In this document: in pieces, positions 1-9,435 of the stretch
How the letters are laid out: every line of letters begins with the position of its first letter
How positions within the stretch are numbered: position 1 is the first letter of the stretch
NCBI GenBank assembly: GCA_041684965.1
Contig: JAWLGR010000008.1
Location: 1 to 64,000 of the forward strand
Reading direction: 5' to 3'
Source of the DNA: Mariniphaga sp041684965
Lineage (GTDB): Bacteria; Bacteroidota; Bacteroidia; Bacteroidales; Prolixibacteraceae
Length of the DNA stretch: 64,000 nt
Translations under genes and position numbers: made by a program
The notes under the pieces: generated by a model
The model's input: the letters and a program-made list of their open reading frames with translations, nothing else
Told to the model about the DNA's origin: nothing
The model's database searches: none

Positions 1-32
1 ATGCTGAAAATTTTCTTCTTGACTTTTTCATA

Positions 33-78
33 AATCACTGGTTAAAAATAATTGTTTTTTTCAACTTAACCAGTGGTT
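33..78. repeat. Inverted repeat (possible terminator or structured RNA)
   Basis: The arms CACTGGTTAA (36-45) and TTAACCAGTG (66-75) are perfect reverse complements. The stem extends to 13 pairs if one G-U pair is allowed. The 20-nt loop contains a run of T. It could be the terminator of a gene left of the window, but no T-run directly follows the stem on the plus strand, so its role is open. Confidence 0.5.
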
Positions 79-218
79 CTAATTTTGGGGAGTATTATAG
101 ATAACCCCTTTCAACTAAACTCCATTTTCTGACCTTGGTATTGATACAAGTGTAAAGAATATTTCAACTTTAAAAATTACTGTTTAGTAATCTTCAAGCA
201 TTTACTTTCTCCCTGTTA

Positions 219-306
219 ATTTCGCAACAAATTCGCTATATACTCGGTACAAATTCGCAAAATTGCGAATTTAATGCGAATTTAATGCGAGTTTATTGCG
301 AATTTA
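219..306. repeat. 11-bp-unit quasi-palindromic array, copy A
   Basis: Eight contiguous 11-bp units cover 88 bp. Four left units carry TTCG or CTCG at unit positions 3-6 (219-229, 230-240, 241-251, 252-262). Four right units follow the pattern (A/T)TGCGAATTTA (263-273, 274-284, 285-295, 296-306). The left half is roughly the reverse complement of the right half. Arrays of the same design lie at 25242-25340 and 54443-54552. The flank after this copy (CTAAGGAGAAG) resembles the flank after the third copy (GTAAGGAAAAG). Confidence 0.8.
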
Positions 307-799
307 CTAAGGAGAAGCTTATGTTCTGATTTAGGAATGACTTTCCCGCTAAACAATTCAACTGTCATGAAAAACCCTTTATCATGGCTGGAAAAGATTC
401 ACTCAATCTCTCTGTTATGAATTGAACAGCTATAGCAATTTTATCGAATCCAAGTTTCCGGGGCGGAATATTAAAAATTAAGAAATCAACCCATTTTTCT
501 ATGACCATAGAGAAGATGTGGATGCTGCCACTATAAAAGATATTGTGTTTCTGCATCAACCTGGTGCCGGACCGTTTATTGGATTCGGTTATACAGCCGG
601 CAGGTTTGGCTGGGAAAGAAGGATAAATTATAGATTCCGTAAAATTAAGTTACAAATCGCTATTCATCAGATAATTTTTTGTAAACAAAACAAATGCGGA
701 ACTGTTCGTTAAAAAAAGCAAAGGAAGAAACTAAGGATAGATACCAACAGTTCTGATAAATTGCGCAATAGACAATAATAAATTCTAATTCGCTATATT

Positions 800-2197
800 A
801 TGGAATACCGGATTGAAAAAGATACAATGGGGGAAGTTAAAGTACCAGCCGATAAATATTGGGGCGCCCAAACGGAACGATCAAGAAATAATTTCAAAAT
901 AGGTTCTCCATCCTCGATGCCACGTGAAATTATTTACGGATTTGCCATTCTTAAAAAGGCAGCGGCTATCGCCAATTATGAACTGGGTGTATTACCTGCT
1001 GAAAAAAAGGATTTGATCGGTGCAGTGTGTGATGAAATTTTGGATGGCAGGCTTGATGACCAGTTTCCGCTTGTAATATGGCAAACAGGCTCCGGTACAC
1101 AAAGTAATATGAACGTAAATGAAGTAATTGCCAACCGCGCACATGAGCTGGCAGGGAATACAATTGGTGAAGGTGAAAGGATTATCCATCCCAACGACGA
1201 TGTCAATAAATCGCAGTCATCAAACGACACTTTTCCAACAGCCATGCATATTGCCTGCTTCAAGATGGTAGATGAAGTAACTCTTCCGGGGGTAGGCCGG
1301 CTTCGAAACACCCTTCACCAAAAAGCAGAGGAATTTAAGGATGTTGTGAAAATTGGCCGCACCCACCTGATGGATGCTACCCCTCTCACCCTGGGTCAGG
1401 AATTTTCAGGTTATGTATCGCAACTGGAGCATGGTATAAAAGCATTAAACAATACACTTGAGCACCTTTCAGAACTTGCTCTTGGAGGCACTGCTGTAGG
1501 AACCGGATTGAATTCACCCGAAGGATATGATGAACTGGTAGCCCAAAAGATTGCAGAATTGACCGGATTACCTTTTAAAACAGCACCCAACAAGTTTGAA
1601 GCACTTGCTGCACATGACGCTGTGGTGGAATCACATGGCGCATTGAAACAGCTTGCGGTTTCCCTTAATAAAATTGCAAACGACATCCGGCTGATGGCTT
1701 CTGGTCCACGTTCCGGCATTAGTGAGTTGATACTTCCTGCCAACGAACCAGGTTCATCCATAATGCCCGGAAAGGTAAATCCTACCCAAAGCGAAGCCCT
1801 GACTATGGTTTGTGCCCAGGTTATGGGAAACGATGTGACCATATCAGTTGGCGGCACCCAGGGTCATTTTGAACTGAATGTATTTAAACCGGTAATGGCA
1901 GCAGCATTCATCCAAAGCGCCCATCTGCTGGGTGATGCCTGTGCCTCATTCGATGCTCATTGTGCGGCAGGGATTGAACCTAATTTACGGGTTATTGAAG
2001 AACTCCTCCATAACTCGCTGATGCTGGTTACCGCACTCAATACAAAGATTGGCTACTATAAGGCAGCAGAGATAGCACAAACGGCCCATAAGAATGGAAC
2101 CTCATTAAAAGAAGAAGCAGTCAGATTAGGTTATGTTACCCCGGAGCAATACGATGAATGGGTAAAACCGCACAAAATGACCGGCAGATTTAAATAG
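800..2197 (+). CDS. fumC: Class II fumarate hydratase
   Basis: Converts fumarate and water to L-malate in the TCA cycle; cytoplasmic homotetramer of the oxygen-stable class II type. The 465-residue length is normal for FumC. Family hallmarks are visible: TGSGT at about 96-100, SSNDTFPTAMH near 140-150, GRTHLMDATP with the active-site His at 189, and the mobile-loop signature GSSIMPGKVNP at 318-328. The C-terminus MTGRFK is of the usual FumC kind. It stands alone, with no other TCA gene beside it. No clear Shine-Dalgarno is present, as usual in this phylum; the start fits the FumC N-terminus (MEYRIEKDTMGEVKVP). Aspartase and argininosuccinate lyase share the superfamily, but the motifs favour fumarase. 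Confidence 0.97.
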   Translation: MEYRIEKDTMGEVKVPADKYWGAQTERSRNNFKIGSPSSMPREIIYGFAILKKAAAIANYELGVLPAEKKDLIGAVCDEILDGRLDDQFPLVIWQTGSGTQSNMNVNEVIANRAHELAGNTIGEGERIIHPNDDVNKSQSSNDTFPTAMHIACFKMVDEVTLPGVGRLRNTLHQKAEEFKDVVKIGRTHLMDATPLTLGQEFSGYVSQLEHGIKALNNTLEHLSELALGGTAVGTGLNSPEGYDELVAQKIAELTGLPFKTAPNKFEALAAHDAVVESHGALKQLAVSLNKIANDIRLMASGPRSGISELILPANEPGSSIMPGKVNPTQSEALTMVCAQVMGNDVTISVGGTQGHFELNVFKPVMAAAFIQSAHLLGDACASFDAHCAAGIEPNLRVIEELLHNSLMLVTALNTKIGYYKAAEIAQTAHKNGTSLKEEAVRLGYVTPEQYDEWVKPHKMTGRFK

Positions 2198-2471
2198 ATT
2201 ACAGCACAGTACATATTACTCAGAACCAGGGGGCAAGGTTCTCAAATAAGTTGAAATTTTTAAGATCAGCGGCAAATATTAAGAAATTATTTCTCATTTT
2301 ATTCGCCAGGCGTTTTATAAGAGTATATTGAAGAAGCTGCCAGTTTAAAACCAGATTTCACTTCCTGTTTATGAAGAATACCTCTTCAGAAGAAAAAAAC
2401 GACTGAAAATGGTTCCTGAGGTGAATATTATTTTTCAAAAATTATATTTGCATTTTAAATATAAATACAAA

Positions 2472-3461
2472 ATGACTATCAGAATTCTTTTTTTAATCGT
2501 TTTTATTTTCAGCTTTATTAACAGGGTTCATGCACAACGTATTGCATTTGAATTTGAAGAAGCTCCTTTAAAAAGCGGCTTTAGAATGGATGGTTATTGG
2601 GTATGGGGTGGTTCGGTGATACAAGTGGATTCTGTTTATCATTTATTTGCTTCCCGTTGGCCAAAGAAGTCGGAATTTCCGGATGGCTATCGCAGTCATT
2701 CCGAAATTGTGCGTGCGACTGCTGCCACACCGATGGGGCCTTTTACATTTGAAGAAATAGTGATTGGTGAACGTGACAGCAGTTTCTGGGATTCAAATAT
2801 GGCCCATAATCCAACTATACACAAAATTGGCAATGAGTTTGTCCTGTTTTATATTGGAAGTGACTTCACGACCAAATTTCCAGGGTCCGACTTCTTTTTA
2901 CGGAGAGTGGGATATGCCCGGGCAAAATCAATAAATGGCCCCTGGGAACGCAGTGACAAACCTCTGTTTGAACAGGAATCAAATAATCCGGCACTGTTAA
3001 TTGATGACAACAGGGTATTATTAATATACCGTGACGAAAAACTTCAGACATTTATGGCTGAAGCCCCTGCCTATAACGGACCATATGTTGTTAAAAATAA
3101 TAATTTATGGCCTGACTGTAAAATCGAGGATTTTTATCTTTTCAAATCCGATGAGGGATATCATATAATCTGTGAGGACAATGTTGGTGGCATAAGCGGA
3201 CACATAAGATGGGGAGTTCATTTACATTCCGATAATGGGATTAATAACTGGGTTGAATACCCTAACCTGATTGTATACGATCATGATATTCGGTTTGAAA
3301 ACGACAGTATTTTTCATTGTATACGAAGAGAAAGGCCTCAATTGCTAATTGAAGGAGATAAAATCACGCACGTGTTTACCTCAGTTTTAGGTGAGGGGAC
3401 ATCCTGGTGCCAGCCGGTAAAATTAAAAGTTCCCATACCTCTTCGTTCGATTAGAAGGTAA
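2472..3461 (+). CDS. Secreted GH43-like five-bladed propeller protein
   Basis: Predicted exported protein of about 329 residues, beginning with a clear signal peptide (MTIRILFLIVFIFSF... ending VHAQ). The start at 2472 is chosen because an upstream in-frame ATG at 2409 would put a charged stretch before this signal. The mature part has repeated propeller-like strands with motifs such as MDGYWVWGGSV, HNPTIHKIGNEFVLFYIG and GYARAKSINGPW, typical of the GH43/GH117-type fold that acts on plant or algal glycans. The catalytic triad and substrate cannot be assigned by eye. It lies directly upstream of a GH13 gene on the same strand, so a role in external carbohydrate processing is likely. Confidence 0.7.
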   Translation: MTIRILFLIVFIFSFINRVHAQRIAFEFEEAPLKSGFRMDGYWVWGGSVIQVDSVYHLFASRWPKKSEFPDGYRSHSEIVRATAATPMGPFTFEEIVIGERDSSFWDSNMAHNPTIHKIGNEFVLFYIGSDFTTKFPGSDFFLRRVGYARAKSINGPWERSDKPLFEQESNNPALLIDDNRVLLIYRDEKLQTFMAEAPAYNGPYVVKNNNLWPDCKIEDFYLFKSDEGYHIICEDNVGGISGHIRWGVHLHSDNGINNWVEYPNLIVYDHDIRFENDSIFHCIRRERPQLLIEGDKITHVFTSVLGEGTSWCQPVKLKVPIPLRSIRR

Positions 3462-3529
3462 TGCGCGGTGCCTATCAAACTTTTATGCTGAAATCCTGTT
3501 TTACCTGATGAATCAACAAGCATTACAGG

Positions 3530-5158
3530 ATGAATTCAAAACAGGAAAAATACATTTGGTGGCATAAAGAAATTTTTTATCAGATATATCCCCGTTCATT
3601 TCAGGATTCCAACGGTGATGGCATTGGTGATATTCCAGGTATCATCCAGCGGCTCGATCACCTTAAATGGCTTGGAGTTGGTGCAGTATGGATTTCTCCC
3701 GTCTATTCTTCCCCCATGGCCGATTTTGGGTATGACATTTCTGATTACACGGATATACATCCCATGTTTGGCACGCTGGAGGATTTCGACAAACTGGTGT
3801 TGGAAGTGCACAAAAGAGATATGAAGCTGATTCTGGATCTTGTACCAAATCATACCTCCGATCAGCACCCCTGGTTTCTTGAATCACGTTCATCACGTAA
3901 TAACCCAAAACGTGATTGGTACATTTGGAAAGACCCTAAACCCAACGGGGAATCTCCAAATAACTGGTTAAGTGTATTTGGAGGTAAGGCATGGGAATGG
4001 GATGAAAAAACAGAACAATATTATTATCATGCTTTTCTAAAGGAACAACCCGATTTGAACTGGCGGAATCCGGAAGTACAGGAAGCCATGTTTGAAGTAA
4101 TGCGTTTCTGGCTCGACCGCGGTGTTGATGGTTTCCGGGTCGATGTAATGTGGCATATGGTTAAGGATGACCAATTCAGGGACAATCCACCTAACCCCGA
4201 TTACCAGCAGCACATGAGCACTTACGAACAACTGATGCCGGTTTACTCAACCGATCAGCCTGAGGTGCATAAAATTATTCGTAAGATGCGTAAGCTTCTT
4301 GATTCGTATGAAGATCGCATGATGATTGGTGAGATTTACCTGCCCATATCCAAACTGATGCGCTATTACGGAGCAGATAATAAGGGAGCCAACCTACCAT
4401 TCAACTTTCAGCTGTTGACACGCCCCTGGGATGCACCTCAAATTGCATCTGCAATAGATGAATACGAGGGAGCGCTGCCTGAGAAAGGTTGGCCAAACTG
4501 GGTTTTGGGGAATCACGATCAGCCAAGAATTGCCAGCCGCATAGGAAGGCATCAGGCTATGGTTGCTGCTGTACTGCTACTCACATTAAGGGGGACACCT
4601 ACCATCTATTACGGCGAGGAAATAGGCATGCGCGATGTACCCATTCCATTCGACCAGATACAAGACCCGCAGGGACTTAATATGCCCGGTAAAAATCTCA
4701 GCCGCGACCCAGGCCGCACTCCTATGCAATGGAGCAATGATCGCAATGCAGGCTTTTCATATAAACAACCCTGGTTACCGATAGATAATAATTACACACG
4801 CGTGAATGTGCAGACACAAAAATATGATCCGCACTCCATGCTCTCCCTTTACCGAAGGCTTATCCGGCTGAGGCAGGAAGAACCTTCCCTGATTAAAGGT
4901 AGGTATGCTCCGGTACATTCCGACCGGCAGATGCTGGTATATTCCAGGAAAGCAGAGGGCGAAGATGAGTTTTTGATTGTCCTAAACCTTAGTCATCGCC
5001 CTTGTTGCTTTAAGCCGCAGGATTTCAATCTGAAAGGTTTAATTGAAATCTCAACTTCTCCCGAACTTGAAAGTCAACAAGTTGAAACTGTGATTAATGT
5101 GGGTGGGGATGAAGCTATGGTTATCCGACTTGTAAAAGACGAACAGCCTAAAGCCTGA
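3530..5158 (+). CDS. GH13 alpha-glucosidase
   Basis: Hydrolyses alpha-glucosidic bonds in short oligosaccharides. All conserved GH13 regions are present: DLVPNHTSD at 103-111, GFRVDVMWH at 201-209 with the nucleophile Asp205, GEIY at 267-270 with the acid/base Glu268, and GNHD at 327-330 with Asp330. The N-terminus WWHKEIFYQIYPRSFQD is typical of oligo-1,6-glucosidase/alpha-glucosidase/sucrose isomerase-like members, and 542 residues is the usual length. No signal peptide is seen, so it probably acts in the cytoplasm. It is followed 50 bp later by a remnant of the trehalose-forming gene treZ, suggesting an older alpha-glucan/trehalose cluster. Exact linkage preference is unknown. Confidence 0.9.
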   Translation: MNSKQEKYIWWHKEIFYQIYPRSFQDSNGDGIGDIPGIIQRLDHLKWLGVGAVWISPVYSSPMADFGYDISDYTDIHPMFGTLEDFDKLVLEVHKRDMKLILDLVPNHTSDQHPWFLESRSSRNNPKRDWYIWKDPKPNGESPNNWLSVFGGKAWEWDEKTEQYYYHAFLKEQPDLNWRNPEVQEAMFEVMRFWLDRGVDGFRVDVMWHMVKDDQFRDNPPNPDYQQHMSTYEQLMPVYSTDQPEVHKIIRKMRKLLDSYEDRMMIGEIYLPISKLMRYYGADNKGANLPFNFQLLTRPWDAPQIASAIDEYEGALPEKGWPNWVLGNHDQPRIASRIGRHQAMVAAVLLLTLRGTPTIYYGEEIGMRDVPIPFDQIQDPQGLNMPGKNLSRDPGRTPMQWSNDRNAGFSYKQPWLPIDNNYTRVNVQTQKYDPHSMLSLYRRLIRLRQEEPSLIKGRYAPVHSDRQMLVYSRKAEGEDEFLIVLNLSHRPCCFKPQDFNLKGLIEISTSPELESQQVETVINVGGDEAMVIRLVKDEQPKA

Positions 5159-5208
5159 TTTTCCATTCACTCCGGCAGAGTTCATAAGCATTATTAATAA
5201 TACCCAGA

Positions 5209-5649
5209 ATGATTCAGTTTGGCCCTTTTACAACTGATAATAACAGTTGCGTTTTTAGGGTTTGGGCACCCGAAAAGAAAAAAATGTTCCTTACCCTGGT
5301 GAGTCCGTTTGAAAAAACAATTGAAATGGAGAAGGTGGATGGAGGTTATTTTATGCTTGAGGTTAAAGATACCGGTCATGGTACCCGTTATTACTATAGA
5401 CCGGAAAATGAAATTAACTATCCTGACCCGGCATCTCATTATCAGCCAGAGGGAGTACATGGTCCATCGCAAGTGATTGATCACAACAGGTTTGAATGGA
5501 ATGACAGCAATTGGAAGGGAATTCCATTCAATGAACTGATAATGTATGAACTGCATGTGGAAACGTCTACACCGGAAGGAACATTTGAAGCCATTTCATG
5601 TGCTTCCCTGGAGTGCAGTGGTATATTCCGGCACTACCGACCCCGATAG
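5209..5649 (+). pseudogene. treZ: 5' remnant of malto-oligosyltrehalose trehalohydrolase gene
   Basis: The 146-codon frame starts like a TreZ protein: an N-terminal beta-sandwich (FGPFTTDNNSCVFRVWAPEKKK), the DPASHYQPEGVHGPSQV segment at about 83-99, and the start of the catalytic barrel with ELIMYELHVETSTPEGTFEAI at about 110-130. Intact relatives are around 600 residues. Directly after this point the sequence loses all similarity and the frame stops, so the GH13 catalytic domain is gone. The usual ELHVGTF motif reads ELHVETS here, a further sign of decay. Position just downstream of an alpha-glucosidase fits a former trehalose/alpha-glucan cluster. Confidence 0.8.
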
Positions 5650-5825
5650 TGACTCATAACAATTGGATCCTTTTTTAACTATTATATTCTTGCTTCAGCT
5701 GTGAAAAAAAAGGAAAAGCAACTCCCATCAATTAAAAAACCAATACAAGATGTAGGATGCCTAATTCTTATATTGGCCTCTCATAAACGGCCCTTTTGCT
5801 ATAGGTAGTTGAAAGGGTATAACAT

Positions 5826-6482
5826 TCATTGCTGGTGTTCAGCGTGTGCATGTCCTGCCCCATCCTCCAACATATCATGAATGGCTTCAAGACTATGTGT
5901 GTAATCAACATAAGCCTGTACATATTTCCGTCCATTCTCCGGCGAATTCTCCTTCACAGTTTCAAGCTTTATCACCTTTTGGTATTTCTCCCGTATAACT
6001 GAACCAATATGATCTGTGAGCTTTTCGAGAAGCATCTCAATATCATTTTCAAGTAGCGCCTGGTCGCTTAATTTCACAATCGCTTTTGTAGTGCCTGCAG
6101 GTTTCAGTCCTGTAAATGGAGCACCTTCAGTTTCACGATGCAGTCTTACCAGTGTTTCAAGGAAATATTTTTCCACTATAGAATAAATTTCATGGTCTCC
6201 ATGACGAAGAGTGATTGTTTTATTAAACAACTCAATAACTTCCTGTTCCTGTTCCTTATCTATCCATTTCAACACCAGGTTCACATTGTTTGTTTCCAGT
6301 GCCTTCACTGCATCTTTAATTGTAGGGCCGTCGTATGAATCGCAATGTGCTGAGACCGGTAATGTTCCCAATCCCATAATCCCTGTAACCACCAACATTG
6401 GTAAAATGGTACTAAGAAATTGTTTTAATTTTTTTACGATAGTCCCAGCTGTCATTTTTGTTTGCTTGTTGATTGCTCTCAT
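5826..6482 (-). CDS. DUF6448 family exported protein
   Basis: A 218-residue protein with a long basic N-terminus and a hydrophobic signal segment (about residues 20-44, ending LPVSAH). It is followed by HCDSYDGPTIKDAV and ALETNNVNLVLKW, the recognisable start of the DUF6448 family. The mature part is helical and charged. The C-terminus is His-rich (GAGHAHAEHQQ) and with the HCD motif might bind metal, but that is inference. Function is unknown. It stands alone, followed on the same strand by no close gene. Confidence 0.75.
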   Translation of the reverse strand: MRAINKQTKMTAGTIVKKLKQFLSTILPMLVVTGIMGLGTLPVSAHCDSYDGPTIKDAVKALETNNVNLVLKWIDKEQEQEVIELFNKTITLRHGDHEIYSIVEKYFLETLVRLHRETEGAPFTGLKPAGTTKAIVKLSDQALLENDIEMLLEKLTDHIGSVIREKYQKVIKLETVKENSPENGRKYVQAYVDYTHSLEAIHDMLEDGAGHAHAEHQQ

Positions 6483-6645
6483 AATATTTAATTTTTAATA
6501 ATTGAATCTAAAATTTCTGAGACAAATCTAAGGAGACTGATCAGACTATGCGACCTACTTTATAAGGTAGTACTCCTTTCTACAAAAATAATAATCAAGA
6601 ATTTAATGATTGTTTGCAATACCGGCACCTGAAAATCGGCTACTA

Positions 6646-7773
6646 TTAATAAAGTTGTTTTTTAAATTCACTTGGAGTCATCCCGGTCATCTTTTTAAAT
6701 ACTCTGTTGAATGCTGATTTGGAGTTGAACCCGCTTTCGTATGCAATACCGAGTAAGGATAGATTGGTTATAGAAGTATCTGATAATTTGGTTTTTACCT
6801 CCTCTACCCGGTATCGGTTAATATACTCATAAAAATTTGACCCCTGCTTTTCATTGATGACCCTCGATAAATGGTGAGAAGGAACTTGAAGTTTTGCAGC
6901 CAGATCAGGCAGCGTAAGATTTGCATCAAGATAAGGTTTTTGCTCAGTCATGTAGTCCTCAAGACTTCTGACCAGTTTTTCAGCTTCATCCTCCTCTAAA
7001 ATTTGAGCAGTATATTTTTGTTCACGCTCGATTACATAATCCTTCTCATCGTCGGGATATTGAACAAATATTTCTTTTTGCTTAAGGCCAAGATAACCAA
7101 TCAGAATAACGAAAACGGATAAAGAAAGAAAGAGACCATCGGTACAAAATTGGAGCGTATAAAAATGGAATATATGGTGCACTGAAGCTGCAACTATCAG
7201 TATTGTCCATACAATTCCAAAAGTGAATACCAGTTTTTTTAGCCAGTTGAGATTAAAGCTTTCAGGTGCAGAAAAATTATTGACAAGATTTATTTTTAGA
7301 TTATTAAACAACCTGACTGCAAGGATAAAATATACAGGTCCTGAAAGAACGGTAAGAACCAAAAACAAATTAAACAAATCAGGCACATTCTGTTCGGTTT
7401 CAACGTGGTCTAATCTTATTTGCTCAGAAGTTTCAGGAAAGAGCAGACTGGCCAGGAGGTAAAAATTAAACAGGGCAAAGGGGATAAAATGGAATTGTGT
7501 TGTATGATCAATCCTGAATTTTTGATTTGTTAATGCTGATATGTATAAATACAACAACGGTCCGTGTAACAGCAACAAAGAAATAAAAGCTGCCGATAAA
7601 AGTGGGTAATCTGTAAACAGTGTCTCTGAAAAAAAAGCATATATTCCTGTATACAACCCTAAATATATCAGCCAAATTACAAGTATTTTATCATAAAGTG
7701 CCTTCTTTTTTTGCAACAGCAGGATTGTAAAAAAAAAAGCATTAAAAGCAGCAATTAAAAAGATATATCTCAT
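6646..7773 (-). CDS. AraC-family regulator with N-terminal membrane domain
   Basis: The first ~230 of 375 residues hold about seven hydrophobic helices, starting at the N-terminus. The C-terminal ~100 residues form an AraC/XylS helix-turn-helix domain, with a first helix around LTLPDLAAKLQVPSHHLSRVINEKQG and the conserved ending GFNSKSAFNRVFKKMTGMTPSEFKKQ. This 7-TM plus AraC layout is common in Bacteroidota and suggests a sensor that stays membrane-bound and acts on DNA. The neighbouring DUF6448 gene is a possible but unproven target. Confidence 0.9.
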   Translation of the reverse strand: MRYIFLIAAFNAFFFTILLLQKKKALYDKILVIWLIYLGLYTGIYAFFSETLFTDYPLLSAAFISLLLLHGPLLYLYISALTNQKFRIDHTTQFHFIPFALFNFYLLASLLFPETSEQIRLDHVETEQNVPDLFNLFLVLTVLSGPVYFILAVRLFNNLKINLVNNFSAPESFNLNWLKKLVFTFGIVWTILIVAASVHHIFHFYTLQFCTDGLFLSLSVFVILIGYLGLKQKEIFVQYPDDEKDYVIEREQKYTAQILEEDEAEKLVRSLEDYMTEQKPYLDANLTLPDLAAKLQVPSHHLSRVINEKQGSNFYEYINRYRVEEVKTKLSDTSITNLSLLGIAYESGFNSKSAFNRVFKKMTGMTPSEFKKQLY

Positions 7774-7940
7774 GAGCCAGACAATTCCTAAACAAAACTT
7801 TTATTCTTATTATGGCTTCTAATATAAAAAACTAAACAATCAGTGGAAAGCTATTAGAACATGTGTAAAAATGATACGTCCTATTTTTTGTTTTAACCTG
7901 ATAGAAATTAAAACTGTAATACTTCCTGCTATGATTTTAG

Positions 7941-8267
7941 CTAAAATGGCAAATCATCTTCCCATTTTTTTTCTTCCATCAATTCAAGAGCCCTTCTCCT
8001 AACTTTTTCAAACCAATTCGATCCAAGTTCAGCTTTATAAAAAGCATGAGCCATCCTATTTTCTTCATCAACGCGAAGGCTTTCCACTGCTGCATCAGTG
8101 ATTACCAGTCCGTGTTCATCAGAATAAAGCGTTTCAATTACACATCCATGGTATTCCACCTCCAGATTGACCCCAAGTTCTCTGGCTGCCTCCGGATAAA
8201 ATTTTACAATTGATCCCGGATAACCAATTACATAAAGTTTGTAAACAGGCTTTTCTTCTGATCCCAT
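7941..8267 (-). CDS. Hypothetical protein, coupled to SRPBCC gene
   Basis: A 108-residue protein I do not recognise. It is soluble, with no signal peptide, and is rich in acidic residues toward the C-terminus (ELMEEKKWEDDLPF). Its ATG overlaps the TAA stop of the preceding SRPBCC gene by one base, so translation is probably coupled and the two proteins may work together. Confidence 0.65.
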   Translation of the reverse strand: MGSEEKPVYKLYVIGYPGSIVKFYPEAARELGVNLEVEYHGCVIETLYSDEHGLVITDAAVESLRVDEENRMAHAFYKAELGSNWFEKVRRRALELMEEKKWEDDLPF

Positions 8268-8764
8268 TATTCAGTATCGTTTGAAGAATTTTCATCAGGA
8301 TTTTCTATCTTTTCGCAATAATTCTTAAAGCATCCCAGAATATAATCCCATCCTTGCTCTGAATCCATTAAGTTTCTGTATTCTTCAGCCCCTTCGCCAA
8401 GATTTCCAAAATTAAAGTGCTGGAAAACAATGAGAGTTCCCTCATCATCTTCAGTGAATTCAATCAAAATATCACTCGCCCTGTCGGGATTTGGCACCGG
8501 CTCCCGATTGGGGCCAATCTGCCATTTCATTTCTATGAAAGTACCCTCGTCGAGATCAGTAACCCTCCCCCAATCACTCCTGAAGCCATAAGGACCAATC
8601 TCTGAGCACATTCCATCTATTCGGGCGTCAATGGAAATCTCATGAAGCATATTCTGCGACCACGTATACTCTTTGGGCCACCATTCATTAAACTCTGTAA
8701 CAAACTTCTCGTAGGCCTCTCTTGTTACCAAATCCACTTTTATTTCTTTTGAAATTCTTCCCAT
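8267..8764 (-). CDS. SRPBCC (AHSA1-like) domain protein
   Basis: A 165-residue single-domain protein of the START/Bet v1-like superfamily, closest in look to activator-of-Hsp90-ATPase-like (AHSA1) proteins. Indicators are an N-terminal strand and helix with FVTEFNEWWPKEYTWS, central strands such as GTFIEMKWQIGP, and the C-terminal helix with GWDYILGCFKNYCEKI. Members bind hydrophobic ligands or are of unknown function. It is first of a two-gene pair with the downstream 108-residue protein. Confidence 0.75.
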   Translation of the reverse strand: MGRISKEIKVDLVTREAYEKFVTEFNEWWPKEYTWSQNMLHEISIDARIDGMCSEIGPYGFRSDWGRVTDLDEGTFIEMKWQIGPNREPVPNPDRASDILIEFTEDDEGTLIVFQHFNFGNLGEGAEEYRNLMDSEQGWDYILGCFKNYCEKIENPDENSSNDTE

Positions 8765-8822
8765 ATATGTTTAACTTACAAGTTAACTACCAAAAAAATA
8801 GATTATTAAACTTAATTTATCA

Positions 8823-9155
8823 CTATAATACCAGCATCTTAACCCATCTCTTAAGAAGCACTTCATCAATATCATTTTGATTTCTGACTTTAATGTGACG
8901 CATATTGTTACCCGTTCCTTCAAGCAGATTGCCAGGATCATCAATCTTATGAAAATCAAAAAAACCAACAGTAACATACGATTTGGCTGATTTCAGATAA
9001 AGAAAAACCACATCTTTACTGAAAACAGGCCTGTTCCATTTCAACTCTTCTTTTACTCCCTTTACATTTTCATGTACAATTTTTCTCACACTTTCCATAA
9101 TCATTCGCTGTTCATCGGGAGCCTGATTTATATATCCGGACACTTGTTCGTTCAT
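8823..9155 (-). CDS. DUF1801 domain protein
   Basis: A small cytoplasmic protein of about 111 residues from the start MNEQVSGYINQAPDEQR. DUF1801 features are the early helix (IMESVRKIVHENV), the EELKWNRPVF segment and the strand SYVTVGFFDFHK. The family includes iron-chaperone-like and YdhG-like proteins, mostly uncharacterised. In-frame ATGs at 9191 and 9233 would give longer forms; the residues they add do not look like the family. Part of a run of small same-strand genes of unclear purpose. Confidence 0.75.
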   Translation of the reverse strand: MNEQVSGYINQAPDEQRMIMESVRKIVHENVKGVKEELKWNRPVFSKDVVFLYLKSAKSYVTVGFFDFHKIDDPGNLLEGTGNNMRHIKVRNQNDIDEVLLKRWVKMLVL

Positions 9156-9435
9156 ATTTTCCTGCAGCATTCTTACTATACTTGTTGGCATCGTTATGCA
9201 ATTTACGAAATAATGAATAAACCTTAGCTGCAATCCAGGAATATAAATTAACTGCTCTTTGGATAATACCTGACTGGTTTAAACAAAAGCTAGTTTTTTT
9301 TCCTTTTTGGTGAAGCAGATAATCGAATACTCTACTGGTAATTTTTTGCAGAAACTCAGCTAATAATTTATACATTGCATTCTTACTTGATAATTTGGCC
9401 ACATAAGAAAAAAGCAATTGAAAACATATTAACTA

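Larger units (their letters stand above)
1..799. other. Intergenic region with hairpin and repeat array
   Basis: No gene recognised before fumC. The stretch holds a 13-bp inverted repeat near its left end and an 11-bp-unit array at 219-306, both listed separately. Two short open frames of 64 codons (365-559 minus, 518-712 plus) overlap each other; neither resembles a known family and neither is supported as a gene. Confidence 0.5.

Noticed and set aside
365..712. Two 64-codon frames on opposite strands left of fumC
   Set aside because: They overlap each other, have no recognisable family or signal and lie in a region of repeats; not supportable as genes.
2216..2248. Hairpin AGAACC/GGTTCT after fumC as terminator
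   Set aside because: The stem is only 6 bp with a 9-nt loop and no T-run follows, so terminator function is not supported.
9112..9417. 101-codon minus-strand frame overlapping the DUF1801 gene
   Set aside because: Shadow frame with no family resemblance; the DUF1801 frame is convincing instead.
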